DNA of 64,000 nt from JAFAMS01 sp963715815 (lineage in GTDB: Bacteria > Vulcanimicrobiota > Vulcanimicrobiia > Vulcanimicrobiales > Vulcanimicrobiaceae): NCBI GenBank assembly GCA_963715815.1, contig OY970278.1:1612001-1676000 (forward strand). The letters are read 5' to 3'. Shown piece after piece: positions 1 to 9,205 of the stretch. Both the position numbers and the translations under genes were made by a program. Numbering within the stretch: the stretch's first letter is position 1; the number at the start of each line of letters is the position of its first letter. The notes beneath the pieces were generated by a model. The model was given only the letters and a program-made list of their open reading frames with translations. It searched no databases and was not told where the DNA came from.

Positions 1-1
1 C

Positions 2-502
2 TTCACGAATTTCATGCTGGACCGGCATCTGCCCCTGACGTTGACCGAAAAGCTCGTCTCGAGCAACTCGTTTACGGAAGGCTGGGCGCACTACTGCGAG
101 CAGATGATGGTGGATGAAGGTTGGGGGAACGGCGATCCGCGCGTTCGCTTGATGCAGCTGCGCGAAGCGATTTTACGCAACGCGCGCTACGTCGTCGGCG
201 TCAAACTGCACACGCAAGGCATGACGGTCCCGCAAGCGCAGCGCTTTTTCGAAGAGCAAGGTTTCCAAGACCCGGCGACGTCGCGCGCCGAGGCCAAGCG
301 CGGAACGCAAGATCCGATCTACGGCTATTACACTCTCGGTAAACTCGAAATTCTCAAGCTCCGCAGTGACTACAAGAAGAAGATGGGCGACGGCTTTACG
401 CTCGCCGGCTTTCACGCCGCGCTCTTACAGTACGGCAATTTCCCGATTTCTCTTATCCGGCCGCTCTTGCTCGGTGCAGACGACGACGGGAAAGTACTCT
501 AA
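2..502 (+). CDS. DUF885 family peptidase, 3' part only
   Basis: The reading frame is open to the left edge of the window, so only the last 166 codons or so are present. The stretch TEGWAHYCEQMM followed by a long helical tail ending NFPISLIRPLLLG is typical of the C-terminal half of DUF885 proteins, a family of usually exported, metal-dependent-looking peptidases of 550-600 residues. The putative zinc motif would lie upstream, outside the window. Its stop codon overlaps the stop of the opposing rocD gene by 4 bp. The family call is fairly secure, but the substrate is unknown. Confidence 0.8.
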   Translation, partial: FTNFMLDRHLPLTLTEKLVSSNSFTEGWAHYCEQMMVDEGWGNGDPRVRLMQLREAILRNARYVVGVKLHTQGMTVPQAQRFFEEQGFQDPATSRAEAKRGTQDPIYGYYTLGKLEILKLRSDYKKKMGDGFTLAGFHAALLQYGNFPISLIRPLLLGADDDGKVL

Positions 503-1719
503 GCCTTTTCGACGGCTGCAAAACCCTCGGCAATCCGTTCGGCCAGCTCTTCAACGTCTTCTTCGCTGATGATAAGCGGCGGACAGATGCGGATGACGTG
601 CGAGTGCGTTTCTTTCGTGAGCACGCCGGCCTCCGCAAGCGCTACACAATACTTTCGCGCGGGGACCTTGAGCTCGATACCAAGCAACAGCCCCTGACCG
701 CGAATCTCAACCATGTTGCGCGAGCGCATGTCGGCTAGTTCGTACGTGAGCTGATCGCCGCGTTCGGTCGCGGCCTGTGCGAGATTTTCATCGTTCATGA
801 CGCGGATCGCTTCGCGCGCGACTGCACAGGCAAGCGGATTCCCGCCCCACGTGCTGCCGTGACTTCCCGGATCAAAGACGTCCATCACCTCGCGGCGGCC
901 GACGACGGCGGAGACGGGGTAAACACCGCCGCCGAGCGCTTTGCCGAGGATGAGGAGATCGGGTTTGACGTCGTCGTAGTCGAGTGCGAACAGCTTGCCG
1001 GTGCGCGCGAGTCCGGTTTGAATCTCGTCGGCAACGAACAGCACGCCGCGCTGTTTGCAAAGCTCCGCGGCCTGGCGCATGTAGCCCGTCTTTGGAACGA
1101 TGATGCCGGCTTCGGCTTGAATCGGCTCGACCAGGAACGCGCATACGTCATCGGTGAGCGCTTTCTCCAGAGCAGCAATGTCGTCGTAGGGAATGCTGAT
1201 GAAGCCGGGCGTGAACGGTCCAAAATCGCGCCGGTATGATTCATCGCTCGAGAATCCGATGATCGTCGTCGAGCGTCCGTGGAAATTATTTTCACAAACG
1301 ACGATTTTGGGTTCCTTGATCTTCTTTACGCGTACGCCCCAGCGGCGTGCTGCCTTGATCGCGGTTTCGACCGCCTCGGTTCCCGTGTTCATGGGAAGCA
1401 CGACGTCGAGGCCGCACAATTCGGCCAGCTCCTCGCAGAAGAGCGGCAATTGGTCGTTCCTGAATGCCCGTGACGTGATCGTCAATCGCTCGGCCTGTGC
1501 CTTAAGCGCGTTAATGATTCGCGGGTGGCGATGTCCCAGATTCAGCGACGAGTAGGCACTCAGCGCGTCGATATAAGTCGCACCGTCGACGTCGGTGACC
1601 CAGATGCCCTCGCCCGAGGTGAGGACTACGTCGATCGGGTCGTAGTTGTGCGCGCCGAACTCATCCTCGATCCTAACGAGGCCGTCGGCAGCGGGTTGGT
1701 CAGAAGCTTGGTTTGGCAT
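499..1719 (-). CDS. rocD: ornithine--oxo-acid aminotransferase
   Basis: A 406-residue class III PLP aminotransferase, the usual length for ornithine delta-aminotransferase. It should convert ornithine plus 2-oxoglutarate to glutamate semialdehyde and glutamate in the cytoplasm, linking arginine/ornithine breakdown to proline and glutamate. The NTGTEAVETA segment near residue 111, NNFHGRS near 144, DEIQTG with the PLP-contacting Asp231, and ILGKALGGG with the Schiff-base Lys260 are all intact. The Tyr in SAYSSLNLGH near residue 56 resembles OAT rather than acetylornithine transaminases. It is divergent from rplK. Acetylornithine aminotransferase is the main alternative. Confidence 0.88.
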   Translation of the reverse strand: MPNQASDQPAADGLVRIEDEFGAHNYDPIDVVLTSGEGIWVTDVDGATYIDALSAYSSLNLGHRHPRIINALKAQAERLTITSRAFRNDQLPLFCEELAELCGLDVVLPMNTGTEAVETAIKAARRWGVRVKKIKEPKIVVCENNFHGRSTTIIGFSSDESYRRDFGPFTPGFISIPYDDIAALEKALTDDVCAFLVEPIQAEAGIIVPKTGYMRQAAELCKQRGVLFVADEIQTGLARTGKLFALDYDDVKPDLLILGKALGGGVYPVSAVVGRREVMDVFDPGSHGSTWGGNPLACAVAREAIRVMNDENLAQAATERGDQLTYELADMRSRNMVEIRGQGLLLGIELKVPARKYCVALAEAGVLTKETHSHVIRICPPLIISEEDVEELAERIAEGFAAVEKA

Positions 1720-1726
1720 GCCGGTA

Positions 1727-1755
1727 CTGACAATTTACGGAGGCTTTGGTACAAT
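1727..1755 (+). promoter_or_regulatory. sigma70-type promoter of rplK-rplA
   Basis: CTGACA at 1727-1732 and TACAAT at 1750-1755 are separated by 17 bp. The predicted transcript start is near 1762, which leaves a leader of about 90 nt before rplK. Confidence 0.7.
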
Positions 1756-1761
1756 GCCTGG

Positions 1762-1853
1762 GTTGCGCTCCTAAGGGCGCTGGTGCGGATCCGGCCGACT
1801 CCACCCCCGCACTGACAATGGGGCAGACCGTACGCGGTCGTTAGGAAAAAAGA
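1762..1853 (+). promoter_or_regulatory. structured 5' leader of rplK-rplA
   Basis: The leader holds two possible hairpins. GTGCGG (1783-1788) can pair with CCGCAC (1807-1812) around an asymmetric interior. GACCG (1826-1830) pairs with CGGTC (1835-1839) across a TACG loop just before the ribosome site AGGAAAA. L11/L1 operons are often autoregulated by L1 binding such a leader, but I do not see a firm match to a known L1 site, so that role is inference. Confidence 0.35.
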
Positions 1854-2276
1854 ATGGCAAAGAAAGTTGCCGGCAAGATCAACCTTGCGTTGGAAGCCGG
1901 AAAAGCGACCCCTGCGCCGCCTGTCGGGCCTGCGCTTGGACCGTATTCGCTCAACATCATGGACTTCTGCAAGCAATACAATGAACGCACGCAGAGTCAG
2001 GCCGGAATGATCATTCCCGTCGAGATCACCGTCTTCGAAGATCGCACGTTTTCGTTCATCACGAAGACGCCGCCCGCGTCGTTTCTGATCAAACGCGCAC
2101 TCGGCATCGAGTCCGGCTCGAAGGAACCGAACCGGCAAAAAGTCGGCAAGCTCACGCAAGCGCAGCTCCGCGAGATCGCGCAAACGAAGATGCCCGATCT
2201 CAACGCGAACGACATCGACGCCGCGATGAAGATCATCGCCGGCACGGCGCGCAACATGGGCGTGGAGGTCAGCTAA
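1854..2276 (+). CDS. rplK: 50S ribosomal protein L11
   Basis: A 140-residue protein of standard L11 length. It contains the N-terminal signature PAPPVGPALGPYSLNIMDFCK and the C-terminal rRNA-binding domain ending in DIDAAMKIIAGTARNMGVEV. L11 builds the GTPase-associated centre of the large subunit together with L10 and L7/L12, which are encoded 14 kb away here. The start follows an AGGAAAA site. The stop overlaps the rplA start as TAATG, so the two genes are translationally coupled. No secE or nusG lies upstream, although they usually precede rplK; that position holds a divergent rocD. Confidence 0.97.
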   Translation: MAKKVAGKINLALEAGKATPAPPVGPALGPYSLNIMDFCKQYNERTQSQAGMIIPVEITVFEDRTFSFITKTPPASFLIKRALGIESGSKEPNRQKVGKLTQAQLREIAQTKMPDLNANDIDAAMKIIAGTARNMGVEVS

Positions 2277-2986
2277 TGGCAGTACATCACGGCAAGAAGT
2301 ATCGCTCGATGGCTGAGGCCTACGATGCGACCAAGCTGTACGACATGTCCGAAGCTGCGGCAATCGTCAAGCGCAATGCTGCAAGCCGCAAATTCAACGA
2401 AACGGTCGAGCTGCACGTTCGTCTCGGCGTCGATCCGAAGAAATCGGATCAAAACGTTCGTGGCACGGTGAGCCTTCCGCACGGAACCGGTAAGACGGTT
2501 CGCGTCATCGCGTTCGCAAAGGGCGATAAGGCGAAGGAAGCAGAAGCGGCCGGCGCCGACGTTGTGGGCGAGCAAGATTTGATCGATCGCGTCAAAGGCG
2601 GCTTTGCCGATTTTGACGTCGCCGTTGCAACGCCCGACATGATGGGCGCCGTCGGCTCGAATCTCGGCCGCATTCTCGCCCAGAAGATGCCGAATCCGAA
2701 GAGCGGTACCGTCTCGCCGAACATCGGGGCTGCGGTTCGCGACATCAAAGCCGGCAAAGTCGAGTATCGTCTCGATAAGGCCGGGATCATTCACACGATC
2801 GTCGGTAAGGCCAGCTTCGGAGAGAAAGAGCTGGCGGAAAACGTCGGCGTCCTACTCGATGCAATCATGCGGGCCAAACCGTCGGCGTCGAAGGGCACCT
2901 ATCTCAAGTCGATTACGATAACGAGCACGATGGGTCCCGGCGTCAAGATCGACCCACTCAAAGTCAAGACCGCGACGACGACGTAA
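2276..2986 (+). CDS. rplA: 50S ribosomal protein L1
   Basis: A 236-residue L1 protein of the L1 stalk, which governs release of E-site tRNA and in many bacteria represses its own operon. The motif GRILAQKMPNPKSGTV near residue 130 and the C-terminal AKPSASKGTYLKSITITSTMGPGVKID are diagnostic. The gene overlaps rplK by 1 base. A strong 9-bp hairpin (GCCGCTCCC/GGGAGCGGC, 3002-3022) follows within 20 bp and may end transcription, although it has no T-run. That hairpin lies inside the opposing gene. Confidence 0.97.
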   Translation: MAVHHGKKYRSMAEAYDATKLYDMSEAAAIVKRNAASRKFNETVELHVRLGVDPKKSDQNVRGTVSLPHGTGKTVRVIAFAKGDKAKEAEAAGADVVGEQDLIDRVKGGFADFDVAVATPDMMGAVGSNLGRILAQKMPNPKSGTVSPNIGAAVRDIKAGKVEYRLDKAGIIHTIVGKASFGEKELAENVGVLLDAIMRAKPSASKGTYLKSITITSTMGPGVKIDPLKVKTATTT

Positions 2987-3498
2987 GATACGCGTTGATC
3001 TGCCGCTCCCATTCGGGAGCGGCACGATCGTCGTGCTGCGCCATTTCTTCTACCATCTGCTGAAACATCGGCGCTCAGCGCCGTACGTTCGTAGCGGACG
3101 CGTACGATCGTGTGCGCTTCACGCGGCGTTAGCGTGAGCGTGACTGTCGTCGCGACGATGTCGGGGACGACGTAGACATATTGAAATCGTCCGTGCTCGG
3201 GGTCGTATTGCGTGTTGACCCACACGGCTTGCTTGTGACCGTGGGCGACGGTGAAGACCATGCCTTCACGATCCGCCGCTGAATCCGGCCAAAGAAAGAC
3301 GGGATTCCAGTCGGGCGACCAGTCGCGTTCGCGCTCGGCACCAAACAGCGGCGCGACGCGTGGCATCGGAGCGAACGCGATAAACTCAAACGTGCGATCC
3401 GTGTGCGCGAGTGCGGTATTTGATTGTGCGCTGGAAGGATGTGCCATGATGAGGATACCTGCGAGCAAGCCGAGTCCGAGGCCGAAGAAAAGCCGCAT
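2964..3498 (-). pseudogene. exported SRPBCC-like protein, apparent frameshift near the 3' end
   Basis: The frame starting at 3498 (site GGGAGAA upstream) gives a signal peptide, MRLFFGLGLGLLAGILIMA, then a polyketide-cyclase/START-like fold with a run ending VRVRYERTALS. After that point the frame turns into low-complexity Arg-rich sequence running into rplA. Shifting one base at about 3075-3082 restores MFQQMVEEMAQHDDRAAPEW and an ending of the type seen in this family, with a stop at 2964. The shifted frame has its own TGA immediately upstream, which confines the break to a few bases. The protein is either truncated in nature or hit by a sequence error. The substrate is unknown. Confidence 0.6.
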
Positions 3499-3583
3499 AT
3501 TCAGTTCTCCCGCAAGCCATATGCTCCGCCCCTGCTGAGCGCGCGGAAGGCATCTCTAATATCGCGAGAAAGAGCGACGGCAC

Positions 3584-5578
3584 ATGATGACTCCATCGGA
3601 TTTCCTCGGTCTCATCGGCGTCGAAGACCCGCAAATATCGCCGGACGGGCGTAGCATCGTCTATGTCAGGAGCCGCTACAATCTCGAAGAGAACCGCACC
3701 GAACGTTCGTTGTGGCGGATTCGCAAATCCGGCGCCGAGTCGTTTACGCAAGGGATTGCCGATCGTGCACCGCGTTGGTCGACGGACGGCGCGAAGATCG
3801 CGTTTCTCCGTACGAACGAGGAGAAGGAGACGCATCTCTTCGTGATGTCGGCGGACGGCGGCGAGCCGCGCGTACTTGCCGGGCCATTCACGCGCATCGG
3901 TGCGCCGGCATGGTCTCCGGACTGCTCGCGTCTCGCCTTTGCGGCTGCAATCGAAATGGAGCCCGCGCAAACGACGGTCGCATTCGATGAGGAGAGCGGT
4001 GCGCGTCATGTCGTGGCGTTGCCGTACAAGCATGATGCGATCGGGCTTTTCGACGGCAAGCGCATGCAGATCCACGTCCTTACCCTTGAGGGCGAGGTGA
4101 CCGTAGTTGCGCGCGGAGCATTTGATGCCGGTACACCGGTCTGGGCGCCGAACGGCAAGCGCATCGCTTTTGTCGCGAATCCGGGCAATGGCGAGCGCAT
4201 CTACGCAAACGATCTATACGACGTCGCGTCCGAAGGCAGCGAACTGCGGCGCCTGACGACGATGAACGGTATCTTCGATGCGCCGGCGTATTCGCGCGAC
4301 GGACGGGAGCTCGCGTTCATCGGTTATGAAGACGACAAGATCATTTCGGGCGCGCGAAATCGACAGCTGTGGTGCCTTGCCGCCGAAGGTGGAAAACCGC
4401 GTTCGCTGACGCCGGAGCGGAAAGATTATTTGGGCGACGCGGTCATCAGCGACATGCGTGCGCATGATACCGCGCCGCCATATTGGTCACCCGACGATCA
4501 GGCAATTATCATCCAGTGCTCGATCGAAGGACGCTGCAATCTCGTTGCCTACAAACGCGACGGAAGCGCAAGCCAAGATTTTGTGACGGGCGATATGGAT
4601 ATCTACGCGTTTTCCCTCGCCCGCAACGGAGCCGTCGCGTTTGCGTCGACCGATCTTGCCGATCCGGGCAGCATCGCGCACGTCGAGCCGGATGCAACGC
4701 TGACGCGCTATCCGAACGAGAACGCTGCGTGGCTCGAAGCGCATCCGCCGCTTATCCCGGAACGCTTGCGTCCTAAAGCCGACGACGGTACCGAGCTGGA
4801 TGCATGGGTCCTTCGCGCTGCGGACAAAGGCGGGCCCTCACCGCTCGTACATGCAGTGCACGGTGGTCCGCATGCTGCCTACGGCTTCGCGTACTTCTTC
4901 GAGTTTCAACTCTTGGCACAACTGGGCATGCACGTCGTCTACGGCAATCCGCGCGGGAGCCAGTCGTACGGTGAAGGCTACGCGGATGCAATCACGGGAC
5001 GCTGGGGCGAGCTTGATGCATCGGACGTGTTGGCCATCTTGCGCGCAGCTAAAGAACGTCTTCCGGTCGACGGCAACAAGATTGGATTGCAGGGCGGCTC
5101 GTACGGCGGCTTCATGACGACCTGGCTGCTCGGTCACTGCAAAGAGTACGCGTGCGGCGTCTCGATGCGGGCCGTCAATGAATACGTGACGGAAGGGACC
5201 GTCAACGACATTCCGGGCTTCCTCGAGTACGAGCTCAGCCTGGATTGGAACGACGGCGGCCGCAAGCTCTTCGATGCCTCACCGATGCGCGCCGTCGAGC
5301 ATATCGACGCGCCGCTCCTGGTCATGCACTCGGAACGCGATTTCCGGTGCCCGATCGACCAAGGCGAACAACTCTTCGGGCGCCTGCGCGCACTCGGCAA
5401 AACGGCGGAGTTCGTCCGGTTTGCAAACGACGGGCACGATCTCTCGCGCAACGGGACGCCGCGGAACAAGCTGCTCCGCTATCGCGCGCTCGCTCATTGG
5501 TTGCGACGTTACTTGGGTATCGACGCGGACAAAGGCGGCGCGGGGTGGCTATTCCAGCCCGTGGAGGGCGAGTCTTAG
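3584..5578 (+). CDS. S9 family prolyl oligopeptidase / acylaminoacyl peptidase-like
   Basis: A 664-residue serine peptidase with no signal peptide, so probably cytoplasmic. Residues 1-390 are a beta-propeller of TolB/WD40-like blades (repeated SPDG, WSPD and SRDG turns). Residues 400-664 are the alpha/beta-hydrolase domain. The nucleophile is Ser506 in GGSYGGF, with Asp586 (HSERDF) and His618 (NDGHDLS) completing the triad; HGGPH near residue 425 supplies the oxyanion hole. The length and architecture match acyl-peptide hydrolases that clear short or acylated peptides. Start chosen at the first ATG after GAGAAAGAG. Confidence 0.9.
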   Translation: MMTPSDFLGLIGVEDPQISPDGRSIVYVRSRYNLEENRTERSLWRIRKSGAESFTQGIADRAPRWSTDGAKIAFLRTNEEKETHLFVMSADGGEPRVLAGPFTRIGAPAWSPDCSRLAFAAAIEMEPAQTTVAFDEESGARHVVALPYKHDAIGLFDGKRMQIHVLTLEGEVTVVARGAFDAGTPVWAPNGKRIAFVANPGNGERIYANDLYDVASEGSELRRLTTMNGIFDAPAYSRDGRELAFIGYEDDKIISGARNRQLWCLAAEGGKPRSLTPERKDYLGDAVISDMRAHDTAPPYWSPDDQAIIIQCSIEGRCNLVAYKRDGSASQDFVTGDMDIYAFSLARNGAVAFASTDLADPGSIAHVEPDATLTRYPNENAAWLEAHPPLIPERLRPKADDGTELDAWVLRAADKGGPSPLVHAVHGGPHAAYGFAYFFEFQLLAQLGMHVVYGNPRGSQSYGEGYADAITGRWGELDASDVLAILRAAKERLPVDGNKIGLQGGSYGGFMTTWLLGHCKEYACGVSMRAVNEYVTEGTVNDIPGFLEYELSLDWNDGGRKLFDASPMRAVEHIDAPLLVMHSERDFRCPIDQGEQLFGRLRALGKTAEFVRFANDGHDLSRNGTPRNKLLRYRALAHWLRRYLGIDADKGGAGWLFQPVEGES

Positions 5579-5659
5579 AGCAGAAGGAACGACGTATTAC
5601 GTAACGTCTGGGGATTGTCGCGGTCGCCGGACGACATAGGCCTCTTAAGGAGAGACCGC

Positions 5660-6710
5660 ATGCATGTCTTTGCCGTTGATGACGCGACCGTAAATCTCCG
5701 GGTCTACGAGAAGATCCTCCGGACGATAGCCGATGTCGAGGTCATGACCTTTTCGAAGGCGACGGATGCGCTCGAATACGCGGCCAACCATGAGCCCGAT
5801 CTGCTCATCACCGATTTCCGCATGCCCGAAATGGACGGGATCGAGCTTATCAAGCATTTTCGGATTGATCCCGAACTATCGGGACATTCCGATCATCATG
5901 CTGACGGGCGAGCAGGATGCAGAGATCCGGCGCAAAGCGATCGAATTCGGCGCGAACGATTTCTTGAACAAGCCCGCCGACCCGATCGAGTTTTCCTCGC
6001 GCGTGCGTAATCTGCTCGAGTTGCGTCAGCGGCGCAAAGAACTTTCCGATCGTGCTCAACATCTTTCGGCCGAGGTTCGGGCCGCAACGCGCGAGATCGC
6101 GCTACGCGAGCGTGAGACGATCAACCGTCTCTCGCGTGCCGCGGAATTTCGCGATAACGAAACGGGCATGCACATCGTGCGCATGGGCCGCTTCGCGCAA
6201 GTTCTCGGGCGCGCACTCGGCCTCGGCGAAGCGGAAGCCGAACTGCTGCTGCTCGCCGCGCCGATGCACGATATCGGTAAAGTGGCGACGCCGGATGCAA
6301 TTCTGCTCAAGCCCGGAAAGCTCACGCCGGACGAATGGATCATCATGAAGCAGCACACGACGTCCGGTTATGAGATATTGAAAGACAGCGCGTCCATACT
6401 GTTGCAGAAGGGCGCCGAGATTGCACTCACTCATCACGAGAAGTGGGACGGTAGTGGTTATCCCAATGGAGTCGCCGGCGACAAGATTCCGATCTCGGGC
6501 CGGATCTGTGCGATCAGCGACGTCTTTGATGCGTTAACGTCGGTGCGTCCGTATAAGCCTGCGTGGCCGGTGGAACAGGCGATCGTCCACATCCATCAAT
6601 CGAGCGGAACGCACTTCGATCCTCAGCTGGTCAAGGTGTTCGAGCGCGTCCTACCCGAGATCAATGACATTCGGTCAAAGCTTGTCGATCAGGAAGAGGT
6701 TCCGGCGTAA
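5660..6710 (+). pseudogene. response regulator with HD-GYP phosphodiesterase output, one apparent frameshift
   Basis: The first frame (from ATG 5660, site AAGGAGA) encodes a receiver domain with acidic pocket VDD, phospho-acceptor Asp in ITDFRMPEMDG and helix IELIKHFRIDPEL. It then runs out of frame. The second frame resumes the same domain at RDIPIIMLTGEQD and KPAD, and goes through a coiled linker into an HD-GYP domain (MHDIGKVATPDAILLKPG, HHEKWDGSGYP). A single indel at about 5872-5882 joins them into a 350-residue protein of the RpfG type that would hydrolyse cyclic di-GMP. As given, the output domain is uncoupled from its receiver. The 3' end overlaps the opposing ABC ATPase gene by 50 bp. 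Confidence 0.75.
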
Positions 6711-7368
6711 GCGTTTTTGGCGATCTGAGAGCGGCCAACACTTCCTCGCGATCGGCGTTCTGCAGCTCAGCATGAATCGACGCGGGTTCGCCACCCAATA
6801 CGAGAACGCGGTCGGCAAGGAAAACAGCTTCGTCGACGTCGTGCGTAACGATCAGGGCTGAGAGTCCGCGCGCCTCGACAATCGCGCGCAGCTGACGCTG
6901 GAGCTCGTAACGGCGTAGCGCATCGACTGCCGCAAACGGCTCGTCGAGCAAAAGAATCTGCGGATTGCGCACGAGCGAACGCGCGAGTGCCGTGCGTTGC
7001 GCCATGCCGCCCGAGAGCTCTTTCGGCAATTTCTTTATGGCCGATGTTAGGCCGACGAGCTCGACCAACTCATCGACGCGCGCATGCTCCTGCGGCGTGC
7101 GCGCCGCGAAGTCGACATTGCCACGGACGTCGAGCCAGCCGAGCAGACGCGGCTCCTGGAAAACGATGCCGCTTTCGCCGCCGACGTTGAACCAGCCGGA
7201 ATCCGGTTTTTCGAGACCCGCAAGGCAACGCAAAACCGTCGTTTTGCCGCAGCCGCTTGGCCCAAGCAATGCGACCAGCTCGCCGCGACCGACGTGCAGA
7301 CTTAGCTTCGAGAAAATCGTGTGGTCGCCGAAGGCCTTTGAGAGACCGCGGATTTCGATTGCTTTCAT
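6661..7368 (-). CDS. ABC transporter ATPase, sulfonate/nitrate/taurine type
   Basis: A 235-residue ATPase of the SsuB/TauB family that powers import by the neighbouring permease. Walker A is GPSGCGKTT, the Q-loop region is GIVFQEPRLLGW, the signature is LSGGMAQRTALARSL, Walker B is ILLLDEPFAAVD and the switch His is in VTHDVDEA. The ATG at 7368 was chosen because it overlaps the permease stop as ATGA; a longer frame to 7449 runs through permease coding sequence. It is the last gene of the three-gene operon controlled by the attenuator at 9139-9308. Confidence 0.9.
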   Translation of the reverse strand: MKAIEIRGLSKAFGDHTIFSKLSLHVGRGELVALLGPSGCGKTTVLRCLAGLEKPDSGWFNVGGESGIVFQEPRLLGWLDVRGNVDFAARTPQEHARVDELVELVGLTSAIKKLPKELSGGMAQRTALARSLVRNPQILLLDEPFAAVDALRRYELQRQLRAIVEARGLSALIVTHDVDEAVFLADRVLVLGGEPASIHAELQNADREEVLAALRSPKTLTPEPLPDRQALTECH

Positions 7369-8126
7369 GACGCGGTCCTCAGCGTGTCGGTCCAGCGTAG
7401 CGAGCGATGCTCGATCGCGCGCATGCCGCTTTCCGTGATCTTGCCGCACAGCGCCAAGAGCAGTATCGCTACCAGGATCTGATCGGGACGCGTGATTTGC
7501 TGGCCCTGCATCAGCAGATAGCCGAGCCCTTTGGTCGAGGCGATCAATTCTGCGGCGACGAGAAAGAGCCAGGCTTGCGTGAACCCGATTCGCATTCCGA
7601 CGAGCAGCCCGGGCGAGGCTGCGGGTAGCACGATACGGCGCGCTCGCTCGATGCGGCTGAGGCCGAATACGTCGGCGACTTCAATCAGCTTGCGGTCGAC
7701 GTTATGGATGCCGGCGACGAAATTGATGTAGACCGGAAAGAACGCGCCGATCGCAACGAGCGTGATCTTCGCGGTCTCTCCGATGCCGAGCCAGAGAAGA
7801 ATAAGCGGCACCCACGCGAGCGAGGGCACCGCACGAATTGCTTGCAACGTGGGATCGATGATGCGTTCAGCTGTGCGCGAGAGACCAACGACAATGCCGA
7901 TCGCGACTGCGAGGATGCAGCCGATGGCGAATCCCGCGACGACGCGCACGATGCTGGCTCCAAGGTCACCGGCGAGCGTTCCGTCTTGCGCGAGTGCGAT
8001 CAGCTCGCGCGTGACCTGCAGCGGTGATGCGAGCTGGTACGTCTTCACGACACCTAGCGCCGTGATTGCCCACCACCCGGCGAGCAATGCCGCCGGGACG
8101 ATGAGGCTCAACCACAATCTACGCAT
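7365..8126 (-). CDS. ABC transporter permease, sulfonate/nitrate/taurine type
   Basis: A 253-residue BPD-type inner-membrane permease with about six membrane segments, starting with LIVPAALLAGWWAITALGV. The coupling-loop signature is EVADVFGLSRIERARRIVLPAASPGLLVGMRIGFTQ (EAA motif, partly shown). It is probably the SsuC-like partner of the flanking ATPase and binding protein. Start at 8126 was chosen because it overlaps the end of the binding-protein gene by 8 bp; the frame extends further upstream inside that gene without sense. Confidence 0.9.
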   Translation of the reverse strand: MRRLWLSLIVPAALLAGWWAITALGVVKTYQLASPLQVTRELIALAQDGTLAGDLGASIVRVVAGFAIGCILAVAIGIVVGLSRTAERIIDPTLQAIRAVPSLAWVPLILLWLGIGETAKITLVAIGAFFPVYINFVAGIHNVDRKLIEVADVFGLSRIERARRIVLPAASPGLLVGMRIGFTQAWLFLVAAELIASTKGLGYLLMQGQQITRPDQILVAILLLALCGKITESGMRAIEHRSLRWTDTLRTAS

Positions 8127-9108
8127 GGCGTAGTGCCAAGCGCGCAGGCGCGGGTTCGACGAGCGAATGCAGTGCCGCGTCAAGATCCGCATCTGCGGTT
8201 ACCAGTTTGTCGCTACGAATGATCGGTTCGCATCCACCGATCGCGCGCGTATAGGATTGCCCGGGAATAGGGTCCGGAAATCTCGTGCGCTCGTGCAGCA
8301 TCAGCGTCGCGACGTCGAGCGGAACCGACGACGCCTTTGCGACAATTGCCGCCGTCTGCGCTTCATTAGCGATCGCGAAGCGGCGCGCGCGATCGTACTG
8401 TTCGAGAACGATCGTGACGATTTCCGGCGACTGTTGCAGGAAGCTTTCCGGGACGTTCAGCGCGCCGTATGTGTTGTACCCGAGATTGCGGTAGAGCAAG
8501 CGCGACCCGGCTTGCAGCTGCGAGGCCGCCATGTGCGGATCGAGACCGGCCCAGGCCTCAACCTGTCCGCGCTCGAGCGCGATGCGTCCGTCGGGATGCT
8601 GCAAGTCGACGATCTGCACGTCGGTCGGCGCAAGTCCGGCGTCCTTGAGCGAACGCAAGAGGAAGAACCACGGATCGGTGCCGCGCGTCGCAGCAATCGT
8701 TTTGCCTTTGAGTTCGGCGACTGATTTGAGCTTCGAATCTTTGCCGATGACGATAGCCGTCCACTCGGGCTGCGAGTAGAGAAAGACGGTCTTGATCGGC
8801 GAGCCGTTGGCTCGCGCGAGCAACGCCGCACTTCCCGCAGTCGATCCGAACGCGACCGTGCCGGAGGTGAGATATTGATTGGCTTTGTTGGAGCCGAGCG
8901 AGAGAATCCAATCGACGCCGACGCCTTTGGCGGCGAGTGCCGAATCAAGCCAGCCGTTTTCTTTGAGGATCAGGCTGGGCGGATTGTAGTACGCGTAATC
9001 GACGCCGATGCGTGAGGGCGCGGCGTTTGCGACGCCACGAAGGGAGAAAGCACCGAGCGCGGCCGCGCTGGTTGCAATGAAGTTTCGACGGGTGAAGGGG
9101 GTGGACAT
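8119..9108 (-). CDS. ABC transporter substrate-binding protein, SsuA-like (aliphatic sulfonate)
   Basis: A 329-residue periplasmic binding protein. It begins with a likely Tat signal (TRRNFIATSAAALGAFSL) followed by the NMT1/SsuA fold: YYNPPSLILKENGW, the loop SLGSNKANQYLTSG, KGKTIAATRGTDPWFFL near residue 130, and DLQHPDGRIALERGQVEAWAGLDPH. Start at 9108 has an AAGGAGG site 4-5 bases upstream. Sulfonate or sulfate-ester uptake is inferred from the family and is independently supported by the Cys/Met-rich leader peptide upstream, which implies regulation by sulfur amino-acid supply. Nitrate or taurine are less likely substrates. Confidence 0.88.
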   Translation of the reverse strand: MSTPFTRRNFIATSAAALGAFSLRGVANAAPSRIGVDYAYYNPPSLILKENGWLDSALAAKGVGVDWILSLGSNKANQYLTSGTVAFGSTAGSAALLARANGSPIKTVFLYSQPEWTAIVIGKDSKLKSVAELKGKTIAATRGTDPWFFLLRSLKDAGLAPTDVQIVDLQHPDGRIALERGQVEAWAGLDPHMAASQLQAGSRLLYRNLGYNTYGALNVPESFLQQSPEIVTIVLEQYDRARRFAIANEAQTAAIVAKASSVPLDVATLMLHERTRFPDPIPGQSYTRAIGGCEPIIRSDKLVTADADLDAALHSLVEPAPARLALRHA

Positions 9109-9138
9109 AATGCCTCCTTGTGAGATGGGAAGGGCATC

Positions 9139-9166
9139 AAAAAAGCCGCCCGATGAGGCGGCTTGC
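9139..9166 (-). terminator. intrinsic terminator (attenuator) before the sulfonate ABC operon
   Basis: On the minus strand AAGCCGCC (9164-9157), loop TCATCG and GGCGGCTT (9150-9143) form an 8-bp stem followed by a T-run to 9139. It lies 30 bp before the ssuA-like start, between promoter and gene. That placement makes it an attenuator rather than an end-of-operon terminator. Confidence 0.85.
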
Positions 9167-9205
9167 ATGGATGCGTCTTTGGGGGACGCTAGAGCAACAC
9201 GAACC

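Noticed and set aside
1756..1853. tRNA gene between rocD and rplK
   Set aside because: No T-arm or acceptor pairing; the region is better read as an mRNA leader.
3002..3022. Strong hairpin after rplA as a terminator
   Set aside because: No T-run on either side and it lies in coding sequence of the opposite gene; kept only as a remark under rplA.
5872..5882. Programmed ribosomal frameshift in the response regulator
   Set aside because: No slippery heptamer or downstream pseudoknot; an indel is simpler.
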